Assembly (NCBI GenBank): GCA_034211175.1
Contig: JAXHUH010000164.1
Span: 1-38,052 of the forward strand
Direction of reading: 5' to 3'
Length of the DNA stretch: 38,052 nucleotides
Origin: JAXHUH01 sp034211175
Lineage (GTDB): Bacteria; Actinomycetota; Acidimicrobiia; Acidimicrobiales; CAIXPF01
Both the position numbers and the translations under genes were made by a program. This document shows positions 1-8,471 of the stretch, piece after piece (position 1 is the first letter of the stretch; the number at the start of each line of letters is the position of its first letter). Below the pieces are notes generated by a model. That model was not told where the DNA came from, did no database searches, and saw only the letters and a program-made list of their open reading frames with translations.

Positions 1-2
1 AC

Positions 3-77
3 GAGGGCGCCGACGGTGAGACCTCGGAGGACGAGCCGACCACGACCACGACGGACGAGAACGACGCCAGCGGCTGA
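3..77 (+). CDS. C-terminal tail of an upstream protein (partial)
   Basis: An open frame enters from the window edge and ends with TGA at 75-77. The 24 visible residues are acidic and Thr-rich, with five Thr in a row, and look like a disordered tail. It ends 24 bases before the guanylyltransferase start on the same strand, so the two are probably co-transcribed. In related actinobacteria a LytR-CpsA-Psr protein with such a tail can sit near these genes, but nothing in the visible part identifies the family. Confidence 0.55.
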   Translation, partial: EGADGETSEDEPTTTTTDENDASG

Positions 78-101
78 GCTCCGCCGGCGGAACAGGAGGA
101 C

Positions 102-1103
102 ATGTTGCGAGCCGTCGTGTTGGTCGGCGGGTTCGGGACCCGACTGCGGCCCCTGACCCTGCAGACCCCCAAGCAGATGCTCCCGGTCGTCGACCGTCCG
201 ATGATCGAGTGGGTCTGCGAGCACCTGGCCTCCTTCGACGTCGACGAGGCCGTGCTGTCGCTCGGCTACCGGCCCGAGATGTTCACCGACGCCTACCCCG
301 ACGGTCGCTGCGCCGGCGTGAAGCTGCGCTACGCGGTCGAGCCCGAGCCGCTCGACACCGCCGGGGCCATCGCGTTCGCCGCCCGGGAGGCGGGCATCGA
401 CGAGCGTTTCGTGGTCGTCAACGGCGACGTGCTGACCGACCTCGACGTCGGCCTGCTGGTCAAGACCCACCGCGACGCCGGTGGGCTCGCCACGATCACG
501 CTCACGCCGGTCGACGACCCGTCCCGCTACGGCGTCGTGCCGACCGACGAGTCCGGCCGGGTGCTGGAGTTCGTCGAGAAGCCCGCGCCGGGCACGGCCC
601 CGACGAACTGGATCAACGCCGGCACCTACGTGCTCGAGCCGGAGGTGCTCGACCGCATCCCGTCGGGCCGTCGCGTCTCGATCGAGCGCGAGACCTTCCC
701 GGCGCTGGCCGCCGAGCAGCAGCTCTACGCCATGCACTCCAACAGCTACTGGGTCGACGCCGGCACGCCGGAGACCTACATCACCGCCCAGCTCGATCTC
801 GCGGCGCGGACCAACGGCGCCTCGGGACACGTCGACCCGTCCGCGCAGGTGCACGACACCGCCGAGCTCGACGGCTCGATCGTCATGGCCGGTGCGTCGA
901 TCGGCGCGGGGGCCGTCGTGCGCCGTTCGGCCGTGCTCAGCGGTGGTGTCGTCGGCGCCGGCGCGGTGGTGGCCGACTCGGTCGTCGGGCCCGGCGCCAC
1001 CGTCGGTGAGCGGGCCGAGCTCCACGAGTGCTCGATCTTGGGTGATGGGTCGGCGGTCGACGCCGGTACCGTGCACCGGGCTGCGAGGATCCCGAGGGAG
1101 TGA
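102..1103 (+). CDS. NDP-sugar pyrophosphorylase, probably mannose-1-phosphate guanylyltransferase
   Basis: A 333-aa cytoplasmic nucleotidyltransferase that would join a sugar 1-phosphate to NTP to give NDP-sugar and pyrophosphate. The N-terminus carries the pyrophosphorylase signature GGFGTRLRPLT, followed by PKQMLPV. A VVNGDVL metal/nucleotide-binding segment lies near residue 108. Residues from about 245 are left-handed beta-helix repeats (PSAQVHDTAEL, GASIGAGAVV, GPGATVGERAEL). Length and order fit actinobacterial GDP-mannose pyrophosphorylases; glucose-1-phosphate specificity cannot be excluded. GDP-mannose is the best guess because gmd and rmd lie a few kb away and would consume it. AGGAGG at 94-99 is only 2 nt from ATG 102 and 5 nt from an in-frame TTG at 105, so the true start may be 105. 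The epimerase follows 4 bases after the stop. Confidence 0.85.
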   Translation: MLRAVVLVGGFGTRLRPLTLQTPKQMLPVVDRPMIEWVCEHLASFDVDEAVLSLGYRPEMFTDAYPDGRCAGVKLRYAVEPEPLDTAGAIAFAAREAGIDERFVVVNGDVLTDLDVGLLVKTHRDAGGLATITLTPVDDPSRYGVVPTDESGRVLEFVEKPAPGTAPTNWINAGTYVLEPEVLDRIPSGRRVSIERETFPALAAEQQLYAMHSNSYWVDAGTPETYITAQLDLAARTNGASGHVDPSAQVHDTAELDGSIVMAGASIGAGAVVRRSAVLSGGVVGAGAVVADSVVGPGATVGERAELHECSILGDGSAVDAGTVHRAARIPRE

Positions 1104-1107
1104 GTCC

Positions 1108-2058
1108 ATGAAGGCACTGGTCACCGGCGGGGCCGGGTTCATCGGATCGACGCTCGTCGACCGTCTGCTCGGCGAGGGCCACGAGGTGTGGGCGCTCGAC
1201 AACCTCGTCACCGGCTCGCTCGACAACCTCGTCGACGCTCGCACGCACGGCGACCGGTTCCACTTCATCGAGGCCGACCTGCGCGACACCGCCGTGGTCG
1301 ACCAGATCGGCGCGACCGGCGTCGAGGTCGTGTTCCACCTCGCCGCCCAGGCCGACGTGCGGGTCTCGGTCGACCGCACCGCCTACGACGCCGAGGTCAA
1401 CGTCCTCGGCAGCATCAACGCCATGGACGGCGCCCGCGCCGCGGGCGCCCGCAAGGTGGTCTTCGCCTCCAGCGGCGGCACGATCTACGGCGATCCCCGC
1501 CCCGAGGACCTGCCGATCAACGAGTCCCACCCCCAGAAGCCGCTGTCGCCCTACGGCGTGGCCAAGATGGTGGTCGGCCACTACCTCGCCTCCTACCAGG
1601 CCCTCCACGGCCTCGAGTTCACGGCGCTGGCGCTGGCCAACGTGTACGGCCCCCGCCAGGACCCCCACGGCGAGGCCGGCGTGATCGCCATCTTCACCGG
1701 CCTGCTCCTCGAGCCGAAGCCGTGCACGATCTTCGGTGACGGCGAGCAGACCCGCGACTTCATCTACGTGGACGACGTCGTCGACGCCTTCGCCCGCGCC
1801 GCGGCGGCCGGGCCCTCCGACGGCCAGCTGATCAACGTCGGCACGGGCGAGGAGGTGTCGGTCAACCGCCTCTACGAGGTCATGTCGGCGGCCGCCGGCA
1901 TCGGCGACCCGGCCGTGTACAAGCCGGCCCGCGCCGGCGAGCTGGAGCGCTCCGTGCTCGACGCCTCGAAGGCCGGCCGTCTCCTCGACTGGAAGCCCCA
2001 GGTCGACCTCGAGACCGGCATCGGCCGGGTCATCGACTGGTTCCGCGCCCGCGCCTGA
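1108..2058 (+). CDS. NAD-dependent sugar epimerase/dehydratase (GalE-like extended SDR)
   Basis: A 316-aa extended short-chain dehydrogenase acting on nucleotide sugars; UDP-glucose 4-epimerase-type activity is likely. The N-terminus has the NAD-binding GGAGFIGS motif. The catalytic serine region is FASSGGTIYGD and the YxxxK motif is SPYGVAK. FGDGEQTRDFIYVDD in the C-terminal half is typical of substrate-binding loops of this family. ATG 1108 follows the previous stop by 4 bases, so the pair is an operon. The stop codon lies inside the first copy of a perfect 27-bp tandem duplication. Exact substrate (UDP-glucose, UDP-GlcNAc or another) cannot be read from the sequence. Confidence 0.85.
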   Translation: MKALVTGGAGFIGSTLVDRLLGEGHEVWALDNLVTGSLDNLVDARTHGDRFHFIEADLRDTAVVDQIGATGVEVVFHLAAQADVRVSVDRTAYDAEVNVLGSINAMDGARAAGARKVVFASSGGTIYGDPRPEDLPINESHPQKPLSPYGVAKMVVGHYLASYQALHGLEFTALALANVYGPRQDPHGEAGVIAIFTGLLLEPKPCTIFGDGEQTRDFIYVDDVVDAFARAAAAGPSDGQLINVGTGEEVSVNRLYEVMSAAAGIGDPAVYKPARAGELERSVLDASKAGRLLDWKPQVDLETGIGRVIDWFRARA

Positions 2059-2107
2059 GCGGCGGAGAGCGGAGGGCCCGCCTGAGCGGCGGAGAGCGGA
2101 GGGCCCG
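2054..2107 (+). repeat. Perfect 27-bp tandem duplication over the epimerase stop codon
   Basis: Positions 2054-2080 and 2081-2107 are identical 27-mers starting CCTGAGCGGCGG and ending GAGGGCCCG. The TGA of the epimerase (2056-2058) is in copy 1. The unit sits between two convergent genes and has no obvious hairpin-plus-T-tract terminator. Confidence 0.9.
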
Positions 2108-2118
2108 CCCGGCGGACG

Positions 2119-2568
2119 TCAGGCCAGCGGCGGGTGACGTGGGAAGTCCGTGAGCGTGCGCAGTACCAGCCGGGTGTTCGTCTCGGCTGCGTCGAGCTCC
2201 GCCGTGAGGGCACCGACGACCTCGTCGAGGTGGGCCACGCTCCGTGCCGCCACCCGCAGCACGTAGTCGTAGCGCCCGGTGACGTGGCACGCGTCGACGA
2301 CGGCGGCCATCTGCCGCACGGCCGCATCGGCCGTCGCCTTGTCACGGGCGCCGCCGAGGCGGACGTCGACGAGCGCGTCGATCTGTCGGCCGGTCGCCTC
2401 GTCGCCCAGCTCGACCGTGTACCGCCGGATCACACCCGACGCCGTCAGACGTCGGAGCCGTTCCGTCGTGGCCGACAGGCTGAGCGGCAGTTGGGCCGCC
2501 AACGCCGTGGCCGACATCCTGGCGTCGTCGGCGAGCAGGACGATGATTCTCCGGTCGATCTCATCCAC
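2119..2568 (-). CDS. Lrp/AsnC-family transcriptional regulator
   Basis: A 149-aa one-domain-plus-RAM regulator. Residues 1-55 form the AsnC helix-turn-helix: VDEIDRRIIVLLADDARMS, then a recognition region rich in Leu/Ser/Thr ending LRRLTASGVIRRY. The remainder matches the ligand-sensing RAM/AsnC effector domain (ALVDVRLGG, then CHVTGRYDYVLRV). The GTG start at 2568 is chosen because it starts the conserved DEIDR helix and lies 8 nt after a TAGGTT -10 hexamer on the minus strand; longer upstream readings are Arg-rich and unlike the family. It is divergent from the RidA-family gene, so it may control that gene, probably in response to an amino acid (inference). Confidence 0.87.
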   Translation of the reverse strand: MDEIDRRIIVLLADDARMSATALAAQLPLSLSATTERLRRLTASGVIRRYTVELGDEATGRQIDALVDVRLGGARDKATADAAVRQMAAVVDACHVTGRYDYVLRVAARSVAHLDEVVGALTAELDAAETNTRLVLRTLTDFPRHPPLA

Positions 2569-2576
2569 AGCCGAAG

Positions 2577-2582
2577 AACCTA
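2577..2582 (-). promoter_or_regulatory. -10 hexamer TAGGTT for the AsnC regulator
   Basis: On the minus strand TAGGTT ends 8 nt before GTG 2568, which would put the transcript start on or next to the start codon. No clear -35 is seen. Confidence 0.45.
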
Positions 2583-2689
2583 CGCTGCTCGCTCCGTGGA
2601 CCCGTCCGAGCACGGCCCACCTTCGGCGGCGGACACGAGAAGCTCTTCTCGCAGCCGTCGATCGACGGCGCGGACGAGGAGGCGAACCG

Positions 2690-3079
2690 ATGGAGATCAT
2701 GGTGCACGACCCGGAGGCGACCGTGTACCCGACCTCGGGCGACTACGTGCACGCCATCGCCGTGCGCGACCCGGGCCGGCTCGTCTTCGTCTCGGGGACG
2801 ATGGGCCTGAGGCCCGACGGCACGCCCGGCGTCGACCTCGAGCAGCAGCTCGCGCTCGTCTGGTCGAACATCGCCGCGATCCTGGGTGACGCCGGCGCCT
2901 CGCTCGACGACGTGGTCCGGGTGACGAGCTACCTGACGGACCCGTCCTCTGCCGACGCGAATGCCCGGGCGCGGCGCCGGGCCCTCGGCGGACGGCTCGT
3001 GCCGACCACCGCGATCGTCGTCCGGACGCTGGAAGACAGCTGGTTGGTGGAGATCGAGGTCGTCGCGGCCACGCCATGA
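2690..3079 (+). CDS. RidA/YjgF/Rid-family protein
   Basis: A 129-aa member of the RidA superfamily. Known members hydrolyse reactive enamine/imine intermediates of amino-acid catabolism; others have different or unknown roles. The sequence shows the family features RLVFVSGTMGLRPDGTPG near the N-terminus, a helix ending in SLDDVVRVTSYLTD and the C-terminal LVEIEVVA strand. The usual catalytic Arg in a RxxV context is not clearly placed, since the C-terminal part reads LVPTTAIVVRTLEDSWLVEIE. Deaminase activity is therefore uncertain. ATG 2690 is preceded by GAGGAGG at about 2676-2682, a strong ribosome binding site. The divergent AsnC regulator suggests a link to amino-acid metabolism. Confidence 0.82.
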   Translation: MEIMVHDPEATVYPTSGDYVHAIAVRDPGRLVFVSGTMGLRPDGTPGVDLEQQLALVWSNIAAILGDAGASLDDVVRVTSYLTDPSSADANARARRRALGGRLVPTTAIVVRTLEDSWLVEIEVVAATP

Positions 3080-3143
3080 GCGACCCGGCCAGGGCTTCGG
3101 CGCTGATCGAGCCTGGCGCCGTGATCCGGCGCCGCGGACACCG

Positions 3144-3149
3144 TAAGGT
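3144..3149 (+). promoter_or_regulatory. -10 hexamer TAAGGT, leaderless start
   Basis: TAAGGT ends 6 nt before GTG 3156, and no Shine-Dalgarno sequence is present. Confidence 0.45.
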
Positions 3150-3155
3150 CCCTAC

Positions 3156-4034
3156 GTGCCCGTCGCGATCGCTGCCCTCGCGTTCCTGGCGGCCGCCCTG
3201 GCGGTCGCGCTCGTCCTCGTGCAGCGCGCCGCCCGCCGCGACCGCGCCGACGCCCAGGCCCAGCTGGGCGCGTTGCGACGGGAGCTGAGCGAGGTGCGGG
3301 CCACCGGTGAGCGCCACCGCGAGGAGCTGAACGGCGCCCGCTCGGAGGTCTCCGCCCTGGAGGACCGGGTGCGCAGCGCCACGGCCCAGGAGAGCAAGCT
3401 CGAGAACGAGCTCCAGCTGGCGCGGACGCGGGCGGCGGCGGCCCGCACCAAGGTGAGCGAGCGCGACGCCCGCATCGAGGCCCTCGAGGCCGAGCGGGCC
3501 GACCTCGCGTCCCGCCTCGGTGCCGCCGAGTCCGCGGCGTCCGCCGGTGGACGCAACGAGACCGATGTCGTCATCGGTGAGGCCGTCGATCTCGACGGAC
3601 CGCGCGATGACGCCCTGTGGCAGCTGGAGATCGCCCGCAGCGAGCGGACGTGGCGCCAGAACGTCGCCCCCAACCCGGAGGCCGGCGGGAGCCCGTTCGA
3701 GGAGTGCGACGACCCGGTGCGCCTCGCGGTCGAGATCGAGGCCGCGGCGCTGCGGGAGAGCGTCGGCGCCCACATCTCGGTCGACTGGCAGGCGGCGCCG
3801 GTCGAGCCGGCGCGCCGGCACCTGATCCTGCGGGTGGCCCAGGAGATGCTCGAGGCCGCGGCCCGCAACCCCGAGCCGGCGCGCCTCGTCGTGCTCGGCG
3901 GCGGCGAGGTCACGATGCACCTCGAGGCGACCGACGGTGACGAGCTCGGCCGCCTCGTCCCGCCCCGGGTCACGAGCCGCCTCATCGAGGCCCGCGAGGA
4001 ATCCGGCCTCAGCCTCACCGTCCGCACCGAATAA
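3156..4034 (+). CDS. Membrane-anchored coiled-coil protein with a degenerate ATPase-like C-terminus
   Basis: Not assigned to a named family. The 292-aa product starts with one hydrophobic segment (residues 2-22) followed by Arg residues, so it is probably a signal anchor with the rest in the cytoplasm. Residues 25-125 are heptad-rich and charged (Glu/Arg/Ala/Leu), a long coiled coil. Residues 185-290 contain LAVEIEAAALRESVGAHISV, a helix RHLILRVAQEMLEAA and beta strands LVVLGG and EVTMHLEA. This order is loosely like a histidine-kinase ATPase fold without its glycine boxes, which is inference only. The GTG start follows a TAAGGT hexamer by 6 nt. It converges on cofE with a hairpin between them. 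Confidence 0.72.
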   Translation: MPVAIAALAFLAAALAVALVLVQRAARRDRADAQAQLGALRRELSEVRATGERHREELNGARSEVSALEDRVRSATAQESKLENELQLARTRAAAARTKVSERDARIEALEAERADLASRLGAAESAASAGGRNETDVVIGEAVDLDGPRDDALWQLEIARSERTWRQNVAPNPEAGGSPFEECDDPVRLAVEIEAAALRESVGAHISVDWQAAPVEPARRHLILRVAQEMLEAAARNPEPARLVVLGGGEVTMHLEATDGDELGRLVPPRVTSRLIEAREESGLSLTVRTE

Positions 4035-4049
4035 CGGCCCCGGATCGTT

Positions 4050-4093
4050 CTGGTCTACCGATCTGCGCCGTGGGCGTCGGTTCTGTAGGCCAG
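4050..4093. terminator. Composite hairpin between convergent genes
   Basis: Three nested pairings: CTGGTCTA 4050-4057 with TAGGCCAG 4086-4093 (one G-T pair), CCGA 4058-4061 with TCGG 4077-4080, and CGCC 4066-4069 with GGCG 4073-4076. The position between converging ends suggests a two-way terminator; no T tract. Confidence 0.5.
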
Positions 4094-4103
4094 TTCGGGG
4101 CGG

Positions 4104-4814
4104 CTAGCGGAAGAGGTCCTCGGAGGGGTGGCGGACCAGTTCGGCGCGGACCTCGCCGCGGCCGAGCCAGGCCGGGTCGATGCCCCGCACGATGGCGGCG
4201 GCGACACCCGTGGCCTTGCCCATCACCAGGTCGGCGGCGCCGGCGATCTCGTCGACGATCGCCACCTCGGTGACCTGCATCTCCCGCCCGAACGTGTCGG
4301 CCGTGCCCCGCAGGTCGGCGATGGCCCGGATGCCGGCGCACCCGATGGCGACGTCGGTCAGGCCCCGGCGCCACGGACGGCCGAACGTGTCGGACACGAT
4401 CACCGCGACCTCGACGCCGGCCTTGGCCCGGAGCCCGTCGCGGATGCGCCGGGCCGAGCGGTCGGAGTCCTCGGGCAGCAGCGCGGCCTGGCCCCGCTGC
4501 ACGTTCGACAGGTCGATGCCGGCGTTGGCGCACACGAACCCGTGGCGGGTCTCGCTGATGATCAGGTCGCCTCGGCGCCGCAGCACCCGGACCGACTCGG
4601 CCTCGACCAGCGGCTTGTGGGAGAGCGGGTCGTCGGGGTCGACGTCGACGAGCTGACCCTCGGCCTTCGACACCACCTTCTGGGTCACGACCACGACGTC
4701 GCCGTCGAGGAGCGGCTCGTTCGCCGCGGCGGCCTCGGCGATCTGGGCGGCGAGGTCGTCGCCCGGCGACACCTCGGGGACGCCGGGCAGGGGCAGGACC
4801 GACAGACCGCTCAC
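4104..4814 (-). CDS. cofE: Coenzyme F420-0:L-glutamate ligase
   Basis: A 236-aa GTP-dependent ligase that adds gamma-linked glutamates to F420-0 in cofactor F420 synthesis. Recognisable blocks are LPLPGVPEVSPGDDLAAQI at the N-terminus, DGDVVVVTQKVVSKAEG, the HGFVCANAGIDLSNV block, then LLPEDSDRSARRIR and VIVSDTFGRPWRRG. All are characteristic of CofE/FbiB N-terminal domains. The nitroreductase-like C-terminal domain present in mycobacterial FbiB is absent, so this is the short CofE form. The GTG start (4814) overlaps the cofD stop by 4 bases (GTGA), indicating translational coupling. Confidence 0.95.
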   Translation of the reverse strand: MSGLSVLPLPGVPEVSPGDDLAAQIAEAAAANEPLLDGDVVVVTQKVVSKAEGQLVDVDPDDPLSHKPLVEAESVRVLRRRGDLIISETRHGFVCANAGIDLSNVQRGQAALLPEDSDRSARRIRDGLRAKAGVEVAVIVSDTFGRPWRRGLTDVAIGCAGIRAIADLRGTADTFGREMQVTEVAIVDEIAGAADLVMGKATGVAAAIVRGIDPAWLGRGEVRAELVRHPSEDLFR

Positions 4815-5758
4815 CGGGCACCACCGAGGGCCAGGCCGCCGGCGGCGAGCGTCGCCCGGGCCAGGTTCGCCGCCCGCTCCGGCGTGCCCATCACCGTCTC
4901 GGTGACCACACACCGGACGCCCTCGGCCTCCACGGCGTCGGCGAGCGCGGCGTCGGCCTCGTCGACCACCAGCGTCGCGGCGAGCGGGGCGTAGAGCCGG
5001 GCGACGCCGACCACCGACGCCTCGTGGCCCAGCTCCCGCAGCATCCGATCGGCCGGGCCCTTCAGCGCGGCCCCGCCGACGATCGGCGAGATGGCCACGC
5101 AACGCTCCCTGGCCGCGACGATCGCATCGCGCACCCCGGGGACGGCCAGCAGCGGGCCGATCGACACCAGCGGGTTCGACGGGGCGATCACCACGAGCTC
5201 GGCGTCCTCGATCGCCTCGAGCACGCCGGCGGCCGGCACCGACGTCTCGGCGCCGGCAACCCGCACCGCCTCGACCGGCACCGAGTGGCGCCGGCCGACG
5301 AAGTACTCCTGGAACCCGATCTCGCCCTCGCCGGCGACGTGGATCCGGGTGCGCAGCGCGTCCTCGGTCACCGGCAGCAACCGCAGCTCCAGGCCCCAGG
5401 CCCGGGTGATCTCCCCGGTCACCTCGGCCAGCGTCACGCCCTCGGCGATCCGTTGGGTCCGGTAGAGGTGGGTGGCGAGGTCGCGGTCGCCGAGGTTGAA
5501 CCACGTCTGGCCGCCGTAGCGGCCGAGCGACTCCATCGCCGCCCACGTCTCGCCGACGAGGCCCCAGCCGGTCTCGGGGTTGATCGCCCCGGCCAGCGTG
5601 TAGGTGACCGTGTCGAGGTCGGGGCTGATGCGCAGGCCGTGCAGCACCATGTCGTCGGCGACGTTGCCGATGGCGGTCACGTCGTGGGCGGGGACGACCT
5701 GCACGAGCCCGGCCAGGAACCGGGCGGCGCCCACGCCGCCTGCGAGGGTGGTGATCAC
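4811..5758 (-). CDS. cofD: 2-phospho-L-lactate (or phosphoenolpyruvate) transferase of F420 synthesis
   Basis: A 315-aa CofD/FbiA-type enzyme that transfers a phospholactyl or phosphoenolpyruvyl group to the deazaflavin Fo, giving (dehydro-)F420-0. The N-terminus has the GGVGAARFLAGL nucleotide/Fo-binding loop. Other family blocks are ADDMVLHGLRISPDLDTVTY, NPETGWGL, FNLGDRDLATHLYRTQ, and VIAPSNPLVSIGP toward the C-terminus. The start is GTG 5758 because it begins exactly at the conserved VITTLAGG strand. It is first in a two-gene operon with cofE. The Fo synthase and the guanylyltransferase for the activated intermediate are not in this window. Confidence 0.95.
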   Translation of the reverse strand: MITTLAGGVGAARFLAGLVQVVPAHDVTAIGNVADDMVLHGLRISPDLDTVTYTLAGAINPETGWGLVGETWAAMESLGRYGGQTWFNLGDRDLATHLYRTQRIAEGVTLAEVTGEITRAWGLELRLLPVTEDALRTRIHVAGEGEIGFQEYFVGRRHSVPVEAVRVAGAETSVPAAGVLEAIEDAELVVIAPSNPLVSIGPLLAVPGVRDAIVAARERCVAISPIVGGAALKGPADRMLRELGHEASVVGVARLYAPLAATLVVDEADAALADAVEAEGVRCVVTETVMGTPERAANLARATLAAGGLALGGAR

Positions 5759-5832
5759 GCCGCGACCCTACAAGAGCCGGCCCGCGCCCTCGCAGGTGGG
5801 CCCGCCGGGCGCGCCTCGCAGGCGGCAACCGG

Positions 5833-6813
<981 letters not shown>

Positions 6814-6824
6814 GGTGCGTTTCT

Positions 6825-6837
6825 ACCCGGTACGGGT
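6825..6837. promoter_or_regulatory. Inverted repeat ACCCG-gta-CGGGT upstream of gmd
   Basis: A perfect 5-bp inverted repeat with a 3-nt spacer lies 11 nt before the gmd start in the divergent gmd/XRE spacer. It could be an operator, but a repeat this short can occur by chance. Confidence 0.25.
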
Positions 6838-6939
6838 GACCCTGTCGGCGTTGCTGGTTGGCACGATGTGCGGGCCTCACCGCGTGCGACGTACCCGCAG
6901 TGGTGGAGCAGCCGCCCGACGTCCTCGAACCACCGAGCA

Positions 6940-6962
6940 CCCGATGATGGGGCATCATCGGG
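6940..6962. promoter_or_regulatory. Perfect 10-bp inverted repeat directly before the XRE gene
   Basis: CCCGATGATG at 6940-6949 and CATCATCGGG at 6953-6962 are exact reverse complements around GGG. The repeat ends 3 nt before ATG 6966, where a bound repressor would block transcription or a folded RNA would block translation. Autoregulation by the encoded HTH protein is the simplest reading (inference). Confidence 0.6.
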
Positions 6963-6965
6963 TGG

Positions 6966-7418
6966 ATGGAACGACTCGGTCGACGGATCGCCGCCCGCCG
7001 GAGCGCGCTCGCCCTCACCCAGGGGCAGCTCGCGTCCCGGGTGGCGATGAGCCGGACGGGCCTGTCGCATGTCGAAGCGGGCATGACCGTGCCGAGCGAG
7101 CGCACGGTCGCCCTCCTCGCCGCGGTGCTCGGCACCGACCCGTGGTCGCTCGTCGAGGGCACCGACTACCCGCAGGCGAAGGCCGAGCGCCTCCCGCTGG
7201 GCGTCCCGACGAGGACCGAGGTCGACCTCGCCCTGTCGCTGCTCGACAACGATCTGGGCTGGCTCGAACGACTGGGCGACCGGCTCGCGGCCCACGAGCG
7301 CCGCGCCGTGGTCGACGAGTGGGGTCACCGGCTCAGGTCGCTGGCCAAGGAGAGCCCCGACCTCGGCGACCGGGCGCTGCTGCGCGACGCCCTCGACCGC
7401 CTCGCCGGCCTGCTCTGA
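6966..7418 (+). CDS. XRE-family helix-turn-helix regulator
   Basis: A 150-aa DNA-binding protein. Residues 4-60 are a Cro/C1-type HTH: LGRRIAARRSALALTQGQLASRVAMSRTGLSHVE in pieces, with SRTGLSHVEAG as the recognition helix and VPSERTVALLAAVLGTDP closing the domain. Residues 65-150 are charged and helical (TRTEVDLALSLLDNDLGWLERLGDRL) and match no family I recognise; they may be a dimerisation or effector domain. It lies between gmd and rmd but on the opposite strand, so control of these GDP-sugar genes is plausible. A 23-bp perfect palindrome abuts its start codon. Confidence 0.8.
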   Translation: MERLGRRIAARRSALALTQGQLASRVAMSRTGLSHVEAGMTVPSERTVALLAAVLGTDPWSLVEGTDYPQAKAERLPLGVPTRTEVDLALSLLDNDLGWLERLGDRLAAHERRAVVDEWGHRLRSLAKESPDLGDRALLRDALDRLAGLL

Positions 7419-7421
7419 CGC

Positions 7422-7455
7422 ACCCGACGGGCCGACGGGCCGACTCGCGTCGGGT
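7422..7455. terminator. Hairpin between XRE gene and rmd
   Basis: ACCCGAC 7422-7428 pairs with GTCGGGT 7449-7455 around a 20-nt loop that repeats GGGCCGAC twice. It sits between convergent ends and touches the rmd stop codon; there is no T tract. Confidence 0.4.
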
Positions 7456-8369
7456 CAGGCCACGGCGGAGCGGGCGGTGAGGCGGGCGTCGTCGAGGAGG
7501 TCGTCGAGCGTCTGGTCGAACGGCACCTCGGGCACCCATCCGGTGGCGGCCCGCAGCTTGGAGGCGTCGCCCCGCACGACCGGCACGTCGACCGGCCGGA
7601 ACAGCTCCGGGTCGATCTCGAGGCTCATCGGCCGGTTCGCCCGGGCCAGGTAGTGCTCGGCGAGGTCGCGCACCGCCCGGTCGACGCCGGACGCGACGTT
7701 GTAGACCTCGCCGGCGGTGCCGGCCTCGGCCAGCAACCGGTAGGCCCGCACGACGTCGCGCACGTCGGTGAAGTCCCGGCGGGCGTCGAGGTTGCCGACG
7801 GTGACCACCGAGCCGTCCGTCAGCTCGTTGTGCGCCACGCGGTGGGCGAGGGCGGCGGCGACGAACCGGGGGGACTGGCCGGGGCCGAGGTGGTTGAACG
7901 CCCGGACCCGGATGACGTCGAGGCCGAGCCCGTAGCCGGCCCAGACCGCGGCCTGCTCGGCGGCGGCCTTGGATGCCGCGTACGGGCTGTGGGGCCGCAT
8001 CGGCGTGGTCTCGTCGACCGGCAGCTCGTCGGGGGCGACCTTGCCGTAGACGTCGGCGCTGCCGATGCACACCACGCGCCCGACGCCGGCGTCGCGGCAC
8101 GCGAGCAGCAGGTTGAGCGTGCCCTCGGCGTTGGTCCGGAACGTGGCGGCCGGGTCGTCCCACGACTCGGCCACCGAGCTGAACGCCGCGAGGTGGTACA
8201 CGACGTCGGGATGGTTGGCGCCGACCCAGTCGCGCAGGGCGGTCGGGTCGAGCAGGTCGGGCCCTCCGGCCCGGCGGTCCCCGGCGGTCACCCGGTCCCC
8301 GGCCGCCTCCAGGTGACCGACCAGGTGCAGCCCGACGAAGCCCGACGCCCCGGTCACCAACGCTCGCAT
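7455..8369 (-). CDS. rmd: GDP-4-keto-6-deoxy-D-mannose reductase (GDP-D-rhamnose forming)
   Basis: A 304-aa extended SDR. It shows GASGFVGLHL (NADP-binding), YHLAAFSSVAESWDDP, CIGSADVYGKV, and the YxxxK motif in SPYAASKAAAEQAA. VRAFNHLGPGQSPRFVAA and LDARRDFTDVRDVVRAY follow; these blocks are shared with Rmd enzymes that reduce the Gmd product to GDP-D-rhamnose. Plain UDP-sugar epimerases usually lack the FNHxGPGQ block. ATG 8369 has GGAGGAACGAG upstream. It follows the GT4 gene on the same strand after 102 bases and is probably co-transcribed. Product assignment is strong by context with gmd, though a different hexulose reductase remains possible. Confidence 0.85.
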   Translation of the reverse strand: MRALVTGASGFVGLHLVGHLEAAGDRVTAGDRRAGGPDLLDPTALRDWVGANHPDVVYHLAAFSSVAESWDDPAATFRTNAEGTLNLLLACRDAGVGRVVCIGSADVYGKVAPDELPVDETTPMRPHSPYAASKAAAEQAAVWAGYGLGLDVIRVRAFNHLGPGQSPRFVAAALAHRVAHNELTDGSVVTVGNLDARRDFTDVRDVVRAYRLLAEAGTAGEVYNVASGVDRAVRDLAEHYLARANRPMSLEIDPELFRPVDVPVVRGDASKLRAATGWVPEVPFDQTLDDLLDDARLTARSAVA

Positions 8370-8471
8370 GTCGGTCTCGTTCCTCCGCTCGCCGGTCCCG
8401 GTCGGTGCTCGACCACCCGGGCACGGACGGGCGGTGCGGCGGCCAGCCTACGTGTCGTGCCCCGGCGACCT

